Source: LMUY01 sp965276785 (GTDB lineage Bacteria; Pseudomonadota; Alphaproteobacteria; Acetobacterales; Acetobacteraceae). From it: a stretch of DNA of 64,000 bases. Numbering within the stretch: the first letter of the stretch is position 1; each line of letters opens with the position of its first letter. The notes under the pieces are model-generated. The model was not told where the DNA came from. It saw only the letters and a program-made list of their open reading frames with translations, and made no database searches. Positions 8,965 to 16,971 of this stretch are shown here, one piece after another. A program made the position numbers and the translations under genes. The stretch is taken from NCBI GenBank assembly GCA_965276785.1, contig OZ255629.1, forward strand, positions 2,790,001-2,854,000, read 5' to 3'.

Positions 8965-9881
8965 GCGATGGCTCCGGGCCAGAGGCGGGCGGCGGCGGCA
9001 TGCAGGCCTGCCAGGGTGACGGCGGCGACGTCCACCGGGTGCACCGCGCGGCCAGCCAAGGTCAGCGCGCGGCGGTAGCTCTCACCCAACGCACCCCCCG
9101 CCACCAGGGTGACCGCGCCGGACCACTCGGCGCAGGCGGCGATTTCGGCCCCGATCAGCAGGCCGGAGAGGAAGTCGGCGCCGTCGCTGGCGTCATTGAG
9201 CAATGAAGCGGCGCGGACCTCGAACAGGGTCGCGATCAGGTGGCCGGGCTGTTCCAGACTGCGGCGCACGCCACGGGCAAACCCGTCCGAGATCGTGGCG
9301 GCGTCCGGCGCGGCCATGCTGTGGCGCAGCACCGAGTGGTCGCGCAGCAGGGCGAACAGTTCGCCGGTCATCGCGGTGTGGAACGCGGCGATGCGACCGG
9401 CCTCCAGGCGCACCCATTTTGAGTGCGTGCCGGGTAGGCAGACGACGCCAGAGAGGCCCGGCTGCTGCCGCAGTAGGCCCAGCAATTGCGTCTCCTCGCC
9501 ACGGATGACGTCTTCGCTGCCGGGCTCGCGGCTGGCCAGGCCGGGCAGGATGCGCACGTCCAAACCTGCGGCCGCGACGGCAAGGGCACCGGCGCAGACG
9601 GTCTCGGGCATGGCGGGAATGCTGACATAAGCGGCTTCGTGCCAGCCTTGCCGGGCCCCCACCATGCCGCAGAGCACCACGGGCGCAGGTAACGGCAGCG
9701 GAATGGTGGCGAGCTGGCGGCGCAGGGCGGGCTCGAACTCGTCCGGCGCGAGGCGCCCCATGCCGTCGTCGGACCGGCTCTGCGCCAGCACGGTGCCATC
9801 GGCCGCGCAAACCCAGAGTCGCAGGCTGCTGGTGCCCCAGTCGCCCGCGATGAAGGCCGGGAGGCTAGACGATGGCGGCAT
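8961..9881 (-). CDS. dgoK: 2-dehydro-3-deoxygalactonokinase
   Basis: It phosphorylates 2-keto-3-deoxygalactonate at C6 to make the substrate of the overlapping aldolase. The protein (306 aa from the ATG at 9881, preceded by GGGAGGA) has the actin-like kinase phosphate loop IAGDWGTSSLRLWV at its N-terminus, the family motif LPGTHSKWV in the middle and VAGGALGESYRRAL near the end. The open frame continues 54 codons upstream, but that part has no family similarity. It is divergent from the DadA-like gene at 9943. Confidence 0.92.
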   Translation of the reverse strand: MPPSSSLPAFIAGDWGTSSLRLWVCAADGTVLAQSRSDDGMGRLAPDEFEPALRRQLATIPLPLPAPVVLCGMVGARQGWHEAAYVSIPAMPETVCAGALAVAAAGLDVRILPGLASREPGSEDVIRGEETQLLGLLRQQPGLSGVVCLPGTHSKWVRLEAGRIAAFHTAMTGELFALLRDHSVLRHSMAAPDAATISDGFARGVRRSLEQPGHLIATLFEVRAASLLNDASDGADFLSGLLIGAEIAACAEWSGAVTLVAGGALGESYRRALTLAGRAVHPVDVAAVTLAGLHAAAARLWPGAIA

Positions 9882-9942
9882 GGCGTGGTCCTCCCTGCCC
9901 AGTGTAACGCGGCGGATGCGCGGCGGACAGATGGAGTCGAGC

Positions 9943-11220
9943 ATGTCGGGAGCGGAGGCGGGCGACTCGGTGGTGGTGATCGGCGGCGGGATTATCGGTC
10001 TGTGCTGCGCCATTGCGCTGCTGCAGGACGGCCGGGCCGTCACGCTGGTGGAGCCGGCCGACGTGGGCGCGCCGCATCAGGCGAGCTTCGGCAATGGGGC
10101 TTGGCTGAGCCCGGCCTCGGTGGTGCCGATGTCGCTGCCCGGCGGGTGGCGCCGCGTGCCGGGCTACCTCGCCGACCCGCTCGGCCCATTGGCGATCCGC
10201 TGGCGCTATCTGCCGCGCTTGCTGCCTTGGCTGGCGCGCTACGTGCGCGCCGGGTCCACGCTGGCGCGGGTGGAACGCACCGCCCGCGCCCTGCGCAGCC
10301 TGATCGGGGACGCGCCCGAGCGCCATCGCCGCCTGGCCGAAGCGGCGGGCGTGCCGGAGTTGGTGGCCCGGCAAGGCCTGCTCTACGTGTTCCCGACCCG
10401 GCGGGAGTTCGAGGCCGAAGCGCTGGCCTGGCGGTTGCGCCGCGACAACGGCGTGCGCTGGGTGGAACTGGACGCGGACGAGCTACGCCAGCAGGAGCCG
10501 GCCCTCGACCGCCGCTACCAGTTCGCCGCCCTGGTGGAGGACGGCGCGCATTGCCGCGACCCGGGCGCCTACCTGGTAGCGCTGGCCACCTACGCGGAGT
10601 CGCTTGGTCTGCAGCGGCGCCGCGGGCCGGCGACCGGCTGGCGCACCCACGCGGGCCGGCTGCGCGCGGTGCGGCTGGCAGAGGGCGAGGTTTCCGCCTC
10701 CCACGCGGTGATTGCGGCTGGCGCGCGCTCGGCCGCGTTGGCGCGAGCAGCGGGAGACCGCGTGCCTTTGGAAACCGAACGGGGCTACCACGTGGCCATC
10801 GCCGCGCCGGAGGCATTGCCGCGCCACCCGATCATGCCCAGCGACGGCCGCGTGGCCAATACATTGGTGGCGGGCGCCTTGCGGATCGCGGGCCAAGTCG
10901 AGCTGGCCGGACTGGACGCCGCGCCCGATTGGCGCCGCGCCGGCATCCTGCGCGATCATGCATTGCGCAGCTACCCGGCGCTACCTCAAGACCTGCCGCC
11001 GGAGCGCGTCTCGGTATGGATGGGCCATCGCCCATCGATCGCCGATGGCCTGCCGGTGATCGGGCCGGCAAGCGGCTGCGCGGACGTGATCCATGCCTTT
11101 GGCCACGGCCATATCGGCTTGGCGTCCGGGCCGCTCACCGGGCAACTGGTGGCGGACCTGGTGGCGGGCCGGGCGCCAGTGGTGGACCCGGCGCCGTTCC
11201 GGCCATCGCGGTTCAGGTAG
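9943..11220 (+). CDS. FAD-dependent oxidoreductase, D-amino-acid dehydrogenase-like
   Basis: A 425-aa DAO-superfamily flavoprotein. The FAD dinucleotide-binding motif VVVIGGGIIGLCCAIAL starts at about residue 9, followed by SFGNGAWLSPASVVP, which resembles the DadA segment SFANAG-x-SP. Near the C-terminus GHRPSIADGLPVIG and FGHGHIGLASGPLTG complete the family pattern. DadA-like enzymes deaminate D-amino acids at the membrane with quinone as acceptor; the actual substrate here is unknown. The ATG at 9943 is preceded by GGAG; an ATG at 9931 is an alternative. Confidence 0.85.
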   Translation: MSGAEAGDSVVVIGGGIIGLCCAIALLQDGRAVTLVEPADVGAPHQASFGNGAWLSPASVVPMSLPGGWRRVPGYLADPLGPLAIRWRYLPRLLPWLARYVRAGSTLARVERTARALRSLIGDAPERHRRLAEAAGVPELVARQGLLYVFPTRREFEAEALAWRLRRDNGVRWVELDADELRQQEPALDRRYQFAALVEDGAHCRDPGAYLVALATYAESLGLQRRRGPATGWRTHAGRLRAVRLAEGEVSASHAVIAAGARSAALARAAGDRVPLETERGYHVAIAAPEALPRHPIMPSDGRVANTLVAGALRIAGQVELAGLDAAPDWRRAGILRDHALRSYPALPQDLPPERVSVWMGHRPSIADGLPVIGPASGCADVIHAFGHGHIGLASGPLTGQLVADLVAGRAPVVDPAPFRPSRFR

Positions 11221-11222
11221 CG

Positions 11223-11768
11223 CTACGCCCGCTCCCGCACCGCCAGCAGCACCGCAGCGACATGGAGGGCGTGGCATAGCAGCCCATCCGGTAGCCCGGC
11301 CAGCACCTCGTCGAGCGGCAGGCAGCGCACCACCATGCCCTCCTCCCCCGCGTCCAGCGCCGGCGCGCCGACTGTGTGGCAGCCGGTGGCGAGGAAGCTA
11401 TGCACGCGGTTGGTCTGCGTCGCGGGGTTGGGGTAGAGGGAGGCAAGCGGGCGCCAATCGCGCGCGGCATAGCCGGTCTCCTCCAGCAGTTCGCGCTGCG
11501 CCGCCACCAGCGGGGTAGCATCGGCGGCGTCCATGATGCCGCCGGGCAGCTCCAGCGTCGCCAAGCCGGTGGCATGGCGGTATTGTTCCACCAGAAGCAG
11601 CCGGCCGTCGTCGGTCAACCCAACCACGTTCACCCAGTCCGGGTAGGACAGCACGTAGTAGGGTGTGATGTCTTGCCCGCCCTCGGTGCGGCAGTGGTCG
11701 GCGCGCAGGTCGATCCAGCGGTCCCGTAACAGCCTCTTGGAACTCAATACCTGCCACGGCCGGATCAT
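11223..11768 (-). CDS. Nudix hydrolase (ADP-ribose-pyrophosphatase-like)
   Basis: A 181-aa Nudix enzyme expected to hydrolyse a nucleoside diphosphate linked to another moiety. Domain organisation (short N-terminal beta region, then VVGLTDDGRLLLVEQYRH and ELPGG) resembles ADP-sugar pyrophosphatases. The Nudix box ends with a normal RELLEETGY, but its first half (GGIMDAADATPL) has Asp in place of the first Glu and one extra residue compared with the usual GxxDEGETPL. The core metal-binding Glu residues are kept, so it is probably active. The start at 11768 is preferred by homology; the frame extends to 11819. It converges on the DadA-like gene with a 2-base gap. Confidence 0.88.
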   Translation of the reverse strand: MIRPWQVLSSKRLLRDRWIDLRADHCRTEGGQDITPYYVLSYPDWVNVVGLTDDGRLLLVEQYRHATGLATLELPGGIMDAADATPLVAAQRELLEETGYAARDWRPLASLYPNPATQTNRVHSFLATGCHTVGAPALDAGEEGMVVRCLPLDEVLAGLPDGLLCHALHVAAVLLAVRERA

Positions 11769-11822
11769 GGCAGGCTGATACCGTGCTGGCCGGCTGCCCG
11801 GCAATGGGTTACCCACCAAGCT

Positions 11823-12596
11823 ATGAGCGAGCCCCCGTTTGTCGTCCCCCTCTCCGGCACCTCCAACTTCCGCGATCTCGGCGGCTACACCACGACGGAC
11901 GGCAAGCGGGTGAAGCGCGGCATGGTGTTCCGCTCGGCGGCTCTAGGCGGGCTTACCGCGGCGGACCAGAGTGCAGTGGCCGCCTTGGGCCTGCGCACGA
12001 TCTGCGATCTCCGCGGCCGGCGGGAACTGGAGGGTGCGCCGACCCGGGTGCCGGGCGTAGCCTTGGTGCCGCTGCCCATTGAGCCCACCGTGGGAGCGAG
12101 CCTGCGTGACCTGCTGCATACCAAGGAAGCCACCGGGGAGGCGCTGCAATCCGTGTTGGAACAGGCGTACCGCGCGTATGCGCTGACCTACACGATGCAA
12201 TACCGCGCCCTGCTAGACCGTATTCTGGAGGGCGGCACGCCGCTGCTGTTCCATTGCACGGCGGGCAAGGACCGCACCGGCTTCGGTGCCGCCATGCTGC
12301 TGACGGCGCTGGGCGTGCCGTGGGAGCAGGTGGTGGCGGACTTCGAGGCGACTAACCAGCTATGGCGGCGCGACACCCTGCCCGGCGCCGGCCTGCCGCT
12401 GGAAATTCGCGAAAGCCTGCTACGCGCTGACCCGGCGTTGCTCGAGGCCGCGTTCGACGCGGTGCGGAGCGAATACGGGGCGGTGGACCGGTACCTGGAG
12501 CACGCCATCGGGCTGGGCCGCGAACGGTTGGCGCAACTGCGCGCGGTTCTGCTGGAAGACGCTGGCGAGGCAAACGGCGAAATGGCCAACAAATGA
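11823..12596 (+). CDS. Tyrosine-protein phosphatase (Y_phosphatase3 family)
   Basis: A 257-aa Cys-based phosphatase. It begins with the family signature GTSNFRDLGGY and has the P-loop HCTAGKDRTGFG, with nucleophile C145 and phosphate-binding R151. Relatives act on phosphotyrosine proteins, phosphoinositides or small phosphate esters; the substrate here is unknown. No signal peptide, so it is cytoplasmic. Only 3 bases separate its stop from the histidine kinase gene, suggesting joint expression. Confidence 0.9.
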   Translation: MSEPPFVVPLSGTSNFRDLGGYTTTDGKRVKRGMVFRSAALGGLTAADQSAVAALGLRTICDLRGRRELEGAPTRVPGVALVPLPIEPTVGASLRDLLHTKEATGEALQSVLEQAYRAYALTYTMQYRALLDRILEGGTPLLFHCTAGKDRTGFGAAMLLTALGVPWEQVVADFEATNQLWRRDTLPGAGLPLEIRESLLRADPALLEAAFDAVRSEYGAVDRYLEHAIGLGRERLAQLRAVLLEDAGEANGEMANK

Positions 12597-12599
12597 CAC

Positions 12600-13829
12600 T
12601 TGTTCAACGTCATTCTGGCCTGTAACCACGATGCCGTGATCACGAAAGACGATACCGGCGGTTCGCAGGGGGACGGCGATCCAATTACAGCTGCGGTGGC
12701 AGTCCGGCTGAAGCAACTGACGCTCGTCGCAGAGTGTGGGCTATTCGCTTTGCGCGAGCCCGATACGGCGGCGATCCTCGACCGGGCTTGCGCGGCGAGC
12801 GCGGACGGCCTCGGCACGCAATATGCCAAAATCCTGCGCTATCGGCCGGAATCGCGGGATTTCCTGGTCATCCAAGGGGTCGGTTGGCGGGATGGCGTGG
12901 TAGGGCATGCCACCATCGAGGGCGATCTGGCCAGCCCGGCGGGCTATGCGATGCAGACGCGCCAGCCGGTCATTTCAACCCAACTGAGCGCCGAAACCCG
13001 GTTCCGTACACCGGCGCTGCTGCGGGAGCACAATGTGCATCGCGCGATGAACGTGCTGATCGGCGAGGCGAGCAGCCAACCATTCGGCGTGCTGGAGGCG
13101 GACAGCACCGCCCGGGACGCGTTCACCGCCGACGATCTCGCCTTCCTGCAGGCACTGGCCAACGTGGTGTTCGCGGCGCTGCAGCGCCAGCGCGATGCCG
13201 AAGCGCAGGCTCGGCTGCTGCGCGATAAGGACGCGCTGATGCAGGAGGTGCATCACCGGACCAAGAACAGCCTGCAAATCGTGCATACCATGCTGCAGTT
13301 GCAAGCCCGCTCGGTGCCACCCGGCGGTGAGAAAGACCGGCTAAACGACGCCGCCAGCCGCATCATGACAGTCGCTGCGGTGCATCGCCAATTGCATGAG
13401 GAAGGGGCGGTGGAGCAGGTGGATCTCGCCAGCTATCTCCGCGGCCTGGTGTCCGATCTCTGGCGCTCGCTGGCACCTGCGGATGGCAGCCGTCTCATTG
13501 CGGTCGAGGTGGAGCCGATGCTGCTGGCGCCGCAACAGGCGACGCCGATCGGGCTAATTACGGTCGAACTGGTCACCAATGCACTGAAATACGGCCGCGG
13601 TGCGACGACGGTCACGGTGGCGACGGCCGGCCCGCTGGTGACGGTGACCGCAACGGATGAGGGGCCAGGATTTCCGGCAGGGTTCGGTCCGGCGGCGAGT
13701 CGCAGCTTGGGCATGCGGCTGATCGTGGCGCTAGCCCGCGTGCCGGATGCCATCAGCATCACCCGGACGGACGTGTCGAGCTCGGTCTCGGTGCGGATTT
13801 CCCTACCGGATCTCTCTGCCGCGAGCTGA
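12600..13829 (+). CDS. GAF-domain sensor histidine kinase (HisKA_2 type)
   Basis: A soluble sensor kinase of up to 409 aa. A GAF domain covers about residues 40-200, followed by a HisKA_2 dimerisation/phosphoacceptor segment (LMQEVHHRTKNSLQIV, phospho-His about 218) and a HATPase domain with the N box ELVTNALKYG and the G box DEGPGF. HisKA_2 kinases in Alphaproteobacteria often feed general stress or light responses, but no response regulator is adjacent. The start is uncertain: TTG at 12600, GTG at 12636 or a later codon, none with a clear ribosome-binding site. It may be co-transcribed with the phosphatase. Confidence 0.88.
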   Translation: MFNVILACNHDAVITKDDTGGSQGDGDPITAAVAVRLKQLTLVAECGLFALREPDTAAILDRACAASADGLGTQYAKILRYRPESRDFLVIQGVGWRDGVVGHATIEGDLASPAGYAMQTRQPVISTQLSAETRFRTPALLREHNVHRAMNVLIGEASSQPFGVLEADSTARDAFTADDLAFLQALANVVFAALQRQRDAEAQARLLRDKDALMQEVHHRTKNSLQIVHTMLQLQARSVPPGGEKDRLNDAASRIMTVAAVHRQLHEEGAVEQVDLASYLRGLVSDLWRSLAPADGSRLIAVEVEPMLLAPQQATPIGLITVELVTNALKYGRGATTVTVATAGPLVTVTATDEGPGFPAGFGPAASRSLGMRLIVALARVPDAISITRTDVSSSVSVRISLPDLSAAS

Positions 13830-13942
13830 AGCCAGCATTTTTACGGTGGAGCGTCGTTTTTTTACCGAACGCCCTATATTCAATGCAACATCAACATGCA
13901 ATCGTCGGCTCAAGAACAGTAAGCCTGAGGAACGCCCTGGCT

Positions 13943-14212
13943 ATGGTGACTGTGTTCGCCTCCCTCTTGTTTGCACTCCCAACCAGCCTCGCCGTCTGCG
14001 TCGCCCGCGGGCTCGGTTTGTTGCAGGGCAGCAGTGTCGTGCTTGTTGCCCTGCTCGCCATCCCGACCGTTGCAACTATCGCCTTGCTGCTGGTGCAAGC
14101 CTTTCGCACTCCGCAACGTCATGCCCGGCGCGCGGGCTGCGGGTTGCCGTTCTATGGCGCCGCGCTTGGCGGGGAACAGCGCCGGCCGGTGTTGGAGCGG
14201 GCCGAAGGCTGA
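13943..14212 (+). CDS. Small hypothetical membrane protein
   Basis: An 89-aa frame with two hydrophobic segments (about residues 1-22 and 26-50) and a basic C-terminal tail. The ATG at 13943 has GAGGAA ten bases upstream; the frame also opens at an earlier ATG (13883). The 13840-13920 stretch upstream is less GC-rich than its surroundings, as expected for a promoter region. I recognise no family, so this could be a non-coding spacer. Confidence 0.4.
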   Translation: MVTVFASLLFALPTSLAVCVARGLGLLQGSSVVLVALLAIPTVATIALLLVQAFRTPQRHARRAGCGLPFYGAALGGEQRRPVLERAEG

Positions 14213-14331
14213 CCGGCTGATGGTTCCTGGCATGGATTAGAACGCCGCCCCCGAGTATGCGGGCCATCCAACTGCGCGCGCCTGCAAGCCAAATGCGATA
14301 GGTCTGCCCGCACGCGGAGAAAAGGGCGACC

Positions 14332-15174
14332 ATGGCAGTCAGCGTCGTAACCGGGGCGACCGGCGGCATCGGGCGGGCGATTGCGCTCGGGCTGGCCGAA
14401 GCGGGCCACGTGGTGGTGGCGGTGGGCCGCGACCGGGCCCGCGGCGAGGCGGCGCTAGGATGGATCGCGCAGCGCTGCCCCGCGGCGCGCCTCGAGCTGA
14501 TGCTGGCCGATCTCTCCCGCCTGCGCATTGCGGTGCAGACGGCGGCCGCGATCGCCGCCCAGCATCGCGCGATCGACGTGCTGGTAAATAATGCCGGCGT
14601 GTTCTGTACCGAGCGGGAGGAAACTGAGGAGGGGCACGAGCGGGTGCTCGCGACCAACCACCTGGCGCCCTTCGTGCTCACCCGCGCGCTGCTGCCGGCC
14701 CTGCAGGACGCGGCGGCGCAGCGCGGTGAGGCGCGCATCGTGAACATCGGCTCATCCACCGCCGACCGCGCGCGCATCGACCCGGCGGACCTGGAAGGCC
14801 GCCGCCGCTGGGGCATGGTGCACGCCTATGCGCAGTCCAAGCTGGCGCTGACGATTGCGACGCTGGGCTGGGCGCATCGCCTGAAGGGGACCGGGGTCGC
14901 CGCCAACGTGGTGCATCCGGGCTTGGTCGCAACCGGGCTGATCCGGGCGGGCGGACCGGTGGGCCTGGTGTGGCGCTGCTTGGCGGCGTTCGCGCTGAGC
15001 GCCGAGCAAGGGGCGGAAACCCCGCTGCACGTGGCGCTGTCGCCCGCCTTCCGTGGGATCAGCGGCGTCTATGTGAAGCGGCGCCGGGCCGTGCCGCCCA
15101 ACCGCCGGGCGCTCAAACCGGCGTTGGCGGCGCAGGTTTGGCAGGCGACGGAGGCGCTGGCGGCCGTGAGCTGA
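14332..15174 (+). CDS. SDR-family oxidoreductase (retinol-dehydrogenase-like)
   Basis: A 280-aa short-chain dehydrogenase. It has the NAD(P) motif TGATGGIG near the N-terminus, the structural NNAG motif, and the catalytic Y166-x3-K170 (YAQSK). The layout of the C-terminal half (VVHPGLVATGL) matches retinol dehydrogenase/WW-oxidoreductase-like SDRs. The ATG follows an AAAAGGG site. Substrate unknown. The 3' end overlaps the convergent SDR gene by 62 bases. Confidence 0.88.
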   Translation: MAVSVVTGATGGIGRAIALGLAEAGHVVVAVGRDRARGEAALGWIAQRCPAARLELMLADLSRLRIAVQTAAAIAAQHRAIDVLVNNAGVFCTEREETEEGHERVLATNHLAPFVLTRALLPALQDAAAQRGEARIVNIGSSTADRARIDPADLEGRRRWGMVHAYAQSKLALTIATLGWAHRLKGTGVAANVVHPGLVATGLIRAGGPVGLVWRCLAAFALSAEQGAETPLHVALSPAFRGISGVYVKRRRAVPPNRRALKPALAAQVWQATEALAAVS

Positions 15175-16147
15175 CGGGTTGCGGCGCAGTGGCCGGCCAA
15201 ATGCGGCGCAGCCGCTGGCTCAGCCAGAGCTGCCAACTATGCTCGCGCGCCCGCGCGCCGAACGGGCCGTGCACCGGCGAGGCGGCGTTCGCGGGGGCAA
15301 ACAGGGTCGGCTGTTCGAGCCGCACCGCCTCGGCCTCATTGGTGAGCTGGCGGTCGAAGCCAAGCCGGGTCATGGCGAAGGCGATCAGGCGGGGGGAGAT
15401 GCGGTTGACCAGCTCGAACAGGACGGCGGTGCCGCTCAGCACGAACTCTCCCGGCGCGTAACTGGCGGCAAGATAGATGCCCGCGGCGGCCACCTCCGGC
15501 TGATACACCGGCGGCGCGGGCCGGGCGGGGCGGCCCATGTGGGAGGGCGAGTGGGAGAAGAACGGGGTGTTGACCGCTGGGGGGAACACAGTGGTGATGC
15601 GGACTGGGCTGCGCTCGATGCGCAGTTCCGCGCGCAGCGATTGGGCGAAGCCGCGTACGGCGGCCTTGGCGCCGGCATAGGAGGTCATCAGCGGTAAGCC
15701 GTGAAACGCAGTGGCGGAGCAGACATTGACGATAGTGCCCGCGCCGCGCAGCCGCATCAGCGCCAGGGCGACCCGGCAGCCATTGACGGTGCCGCCATAG
15801 GTGACGGCGGTCACGCGATCGAACTCGTCCTCGGGCACGGTGGCGAAGCGGCCGTAGACGCCGTTGCCGGCGCAATTGATCCACACGTCGGGCGGCCCCA
15901 GGGCGGTCACGATGGTGGAAGCCGCCTGGCGCAAAGCGGCGCTGTCGGTCGCGTCGGCCATGGCATAGGCGGCCATCCCGCCAGCGGCGGCGACGTCCCC
16001 TGCGGCCGCTGCGAGCCCCAGCCGGTTGCGGGCGATCAGCCCGACGCGCCAGCCATTGCGGGCGAAGTGAGCGGCGGTGCAGCGCCCGATGCCGGAGGAG
16101 CCGCCGGTGATGATGACAACACGCGGTTCAGGTCGAAGCTCGGTCAG
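15113..16147 (-). CDS. SDR-family oxidoreductase with non-canonical (CTG) start
   Basis: The conserved cofactor motif VVIITGGSSGIGRCTA is encoded at about 16120-16070, yet the only in-frame ATG (15976) lies after it. Between the in-frame stop at 16157-16159 and the motif there is no ATG, GTG or TTG; a CTG at 16147 follows AGGA by 7 bases and is the best start, giving 344 aa. Other marks are NCAG, the catalytic Tyr-Lys pair in SYAGAKAAV, and an upstream Ser in VNVCSATAF. After about residue 265 comes a low-complexity Pro/Ala/Arg-rich tail. A frameshift or sequencing error at the 5' end is an alternative explanation. Confidence 0.8.
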   Translation of the reverse strand: MTELRPEPRVVIITGGSSGIGRCTAAHFARNGWRVGLIARNRLGLAAAAGDVAAAGGMAAYAMADATDSAALRQAASTIVTALGPPDVWINCAGNGVYGRFATVPEDEFDRVTAVTYGGTVNGCRVALALMRLRGAGTIVNVCSATAFHGLPLMTSYAGAKAAVRGFAQSLRAELRIERSPVRITTVFPPAVNTPFFSHSPSHMGRPARPAPPVYQPEVAAAGIYLAASYAPGEFVLSGTAVLFELVNRISPRLIAFAMTRLGFDRQLTNEAEAVRLEQPTLFAPANAASPVHGPFGARAREHSWQLWLSQRLRRIWPATAPQPVSSRPPAPPSPAKPAPPTPV

Positions 16148-16261
16148 AACGGAGTCCTAAGCGGTCTGCAGGCCATAGCGCCTCACCATGCCGCCCTGGC
16201 CGTTCCTACTCAAGCTCGGGCGAGCAAGAAGCACACCCACATGGCACCCCATTGCTCTAAG

Positions 16262-16645
16262 CTACCAAATGGTCCTCACCCCATAGAGCGGGATGACGCG
16301 GTCCGATGTGATCACCGTCAGTCCACTCCGTAGCGCGGTCGCGACCAGCATCCGGTCCATCGGGTCCTTGTGGTGCCATGGGAGTGCGTTGGCGGCTTCG
16401 CCATCCTCCCAGGTGAACGCCAGCATTCTGAAGTCGTGGCGGTGAAGCAACGCGTTCAGCGGCAAATGACTGGATGGCCAGGGCAGCTTGGCTGTCGCGA
16501 TTTTCTGCGTGATGTCCCAAACGGTGATCGGATGCACCGCGACGTCGCCGCTGCGCATTGCAGGTGCGCCGTGGGGCATGATCGTCTCAGGGACCGGGCT
16601 GCTCCAGAACTCGACCAAGGCACACGCATCGGCCACGAAACTCAC
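16262..16645 (-). CDS. vapC: PIN-domain toxin, VapC-like
   Basis: A 127-aa PIN-domain ribonuclease, the toxin of a type II toxin-antitoxin pair. The N-terminal acidic residue lies in FVADACALVEF and the C-terminal acidic pair in HKDPMDRMLVATAL, followed by TVITSD, all typical of PIN proteins. The GTG at 16645 overlaps the antitoxin stop (GTGA), so toxin translation depends on antitoxin translation. It contains fewer GC-rich codons than neighbouring genes, consistent with horizontal acquisition. Confidence 0.85.
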   Translation of the reverse strand: MSFVADACALVEFWSSPVPETIMPHGAPAMRSGDVAVHPITVWDITQKIATAKLPWPSSHLPLNALLHRHDFRMLAFTWEDGEAANALPWHHKDPMDRMLVATALRSGLTVITSDRVIPLYGVRTIW

Positions 16646-16887
16646 AGCGGCCAGCCGTCCTCCGCGAGTTGCTGATCCGTCTGCGGCTCCCACACCGCGC
16701 GATCGTAGCTGTGCCACTCCGGGCACGTGGCCAGGATACCGGCTGCGCGATGGATGTCGGCTTCTGCCGGGACGAGGCGAGCGACCGGCTTGCCACTGCG
16801 CGCGATCATGACCTCCTCGCCGAGCTCGACCTTCGCCAGCAATTGCGAGAGGGTCGTCTTGGCTTCTAACACGTTGACAGTAACCAT
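16642..16887 (-). CDS. Phd/YefM-family antitoxin (VapB role)
   Basis: An 81-aa antitoxin. The first ~50 residues (TVNVLEAKTTLSQLLAKVE, then IARSGKPVARLVP) are the Phd/YefM DNA-binding fold; the C-terminal tail, ending EDGWPL, would wrap the PIN toxin. The ATG at 16887 follows AAAGGG. Antitoxin first, toxin second with overlapping codons is the standard order. The complex is expected to repress its own promoter just upstream. Confidence 0.87.
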   Translation of the reverse strand: MVTVNVLEAKTTLSQLLAKVELGEEVMIARSGKPVARLVPAEADIHRAAGILATCPEWHSYDRAVWEPQTDQQLAEDGWPL

Positions 16888-16909
16888 CACGCGCCCTTTC
16901 TGGTCAGGC

Positions 16910-16943
16910 TTAGCTAACATAGCGCAATGGCGTGTTGTGTCAA
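16910..16943 (-). promoter_or_regulatory. Predicted promoter and operator of the toxin-antitoxin pair
   Basis: On the minus strand a perfect -35 TTGACA (16943-16938) is separated by 16 bases from TATGTT (16921-16916), a good -10. The 8-base palindrome TTAGCTAA (16910-16917) overlaps the -10 and is a plausible operator for antitoxin autoregulation. The antitoxin ATG follows 23 bases further on. The sites are seen directly; their function is inferred. Confidence 0.6.
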
Positions 16944-16971
16944 GTTGCGGATGGGGAAAGCGGCGGCAACG

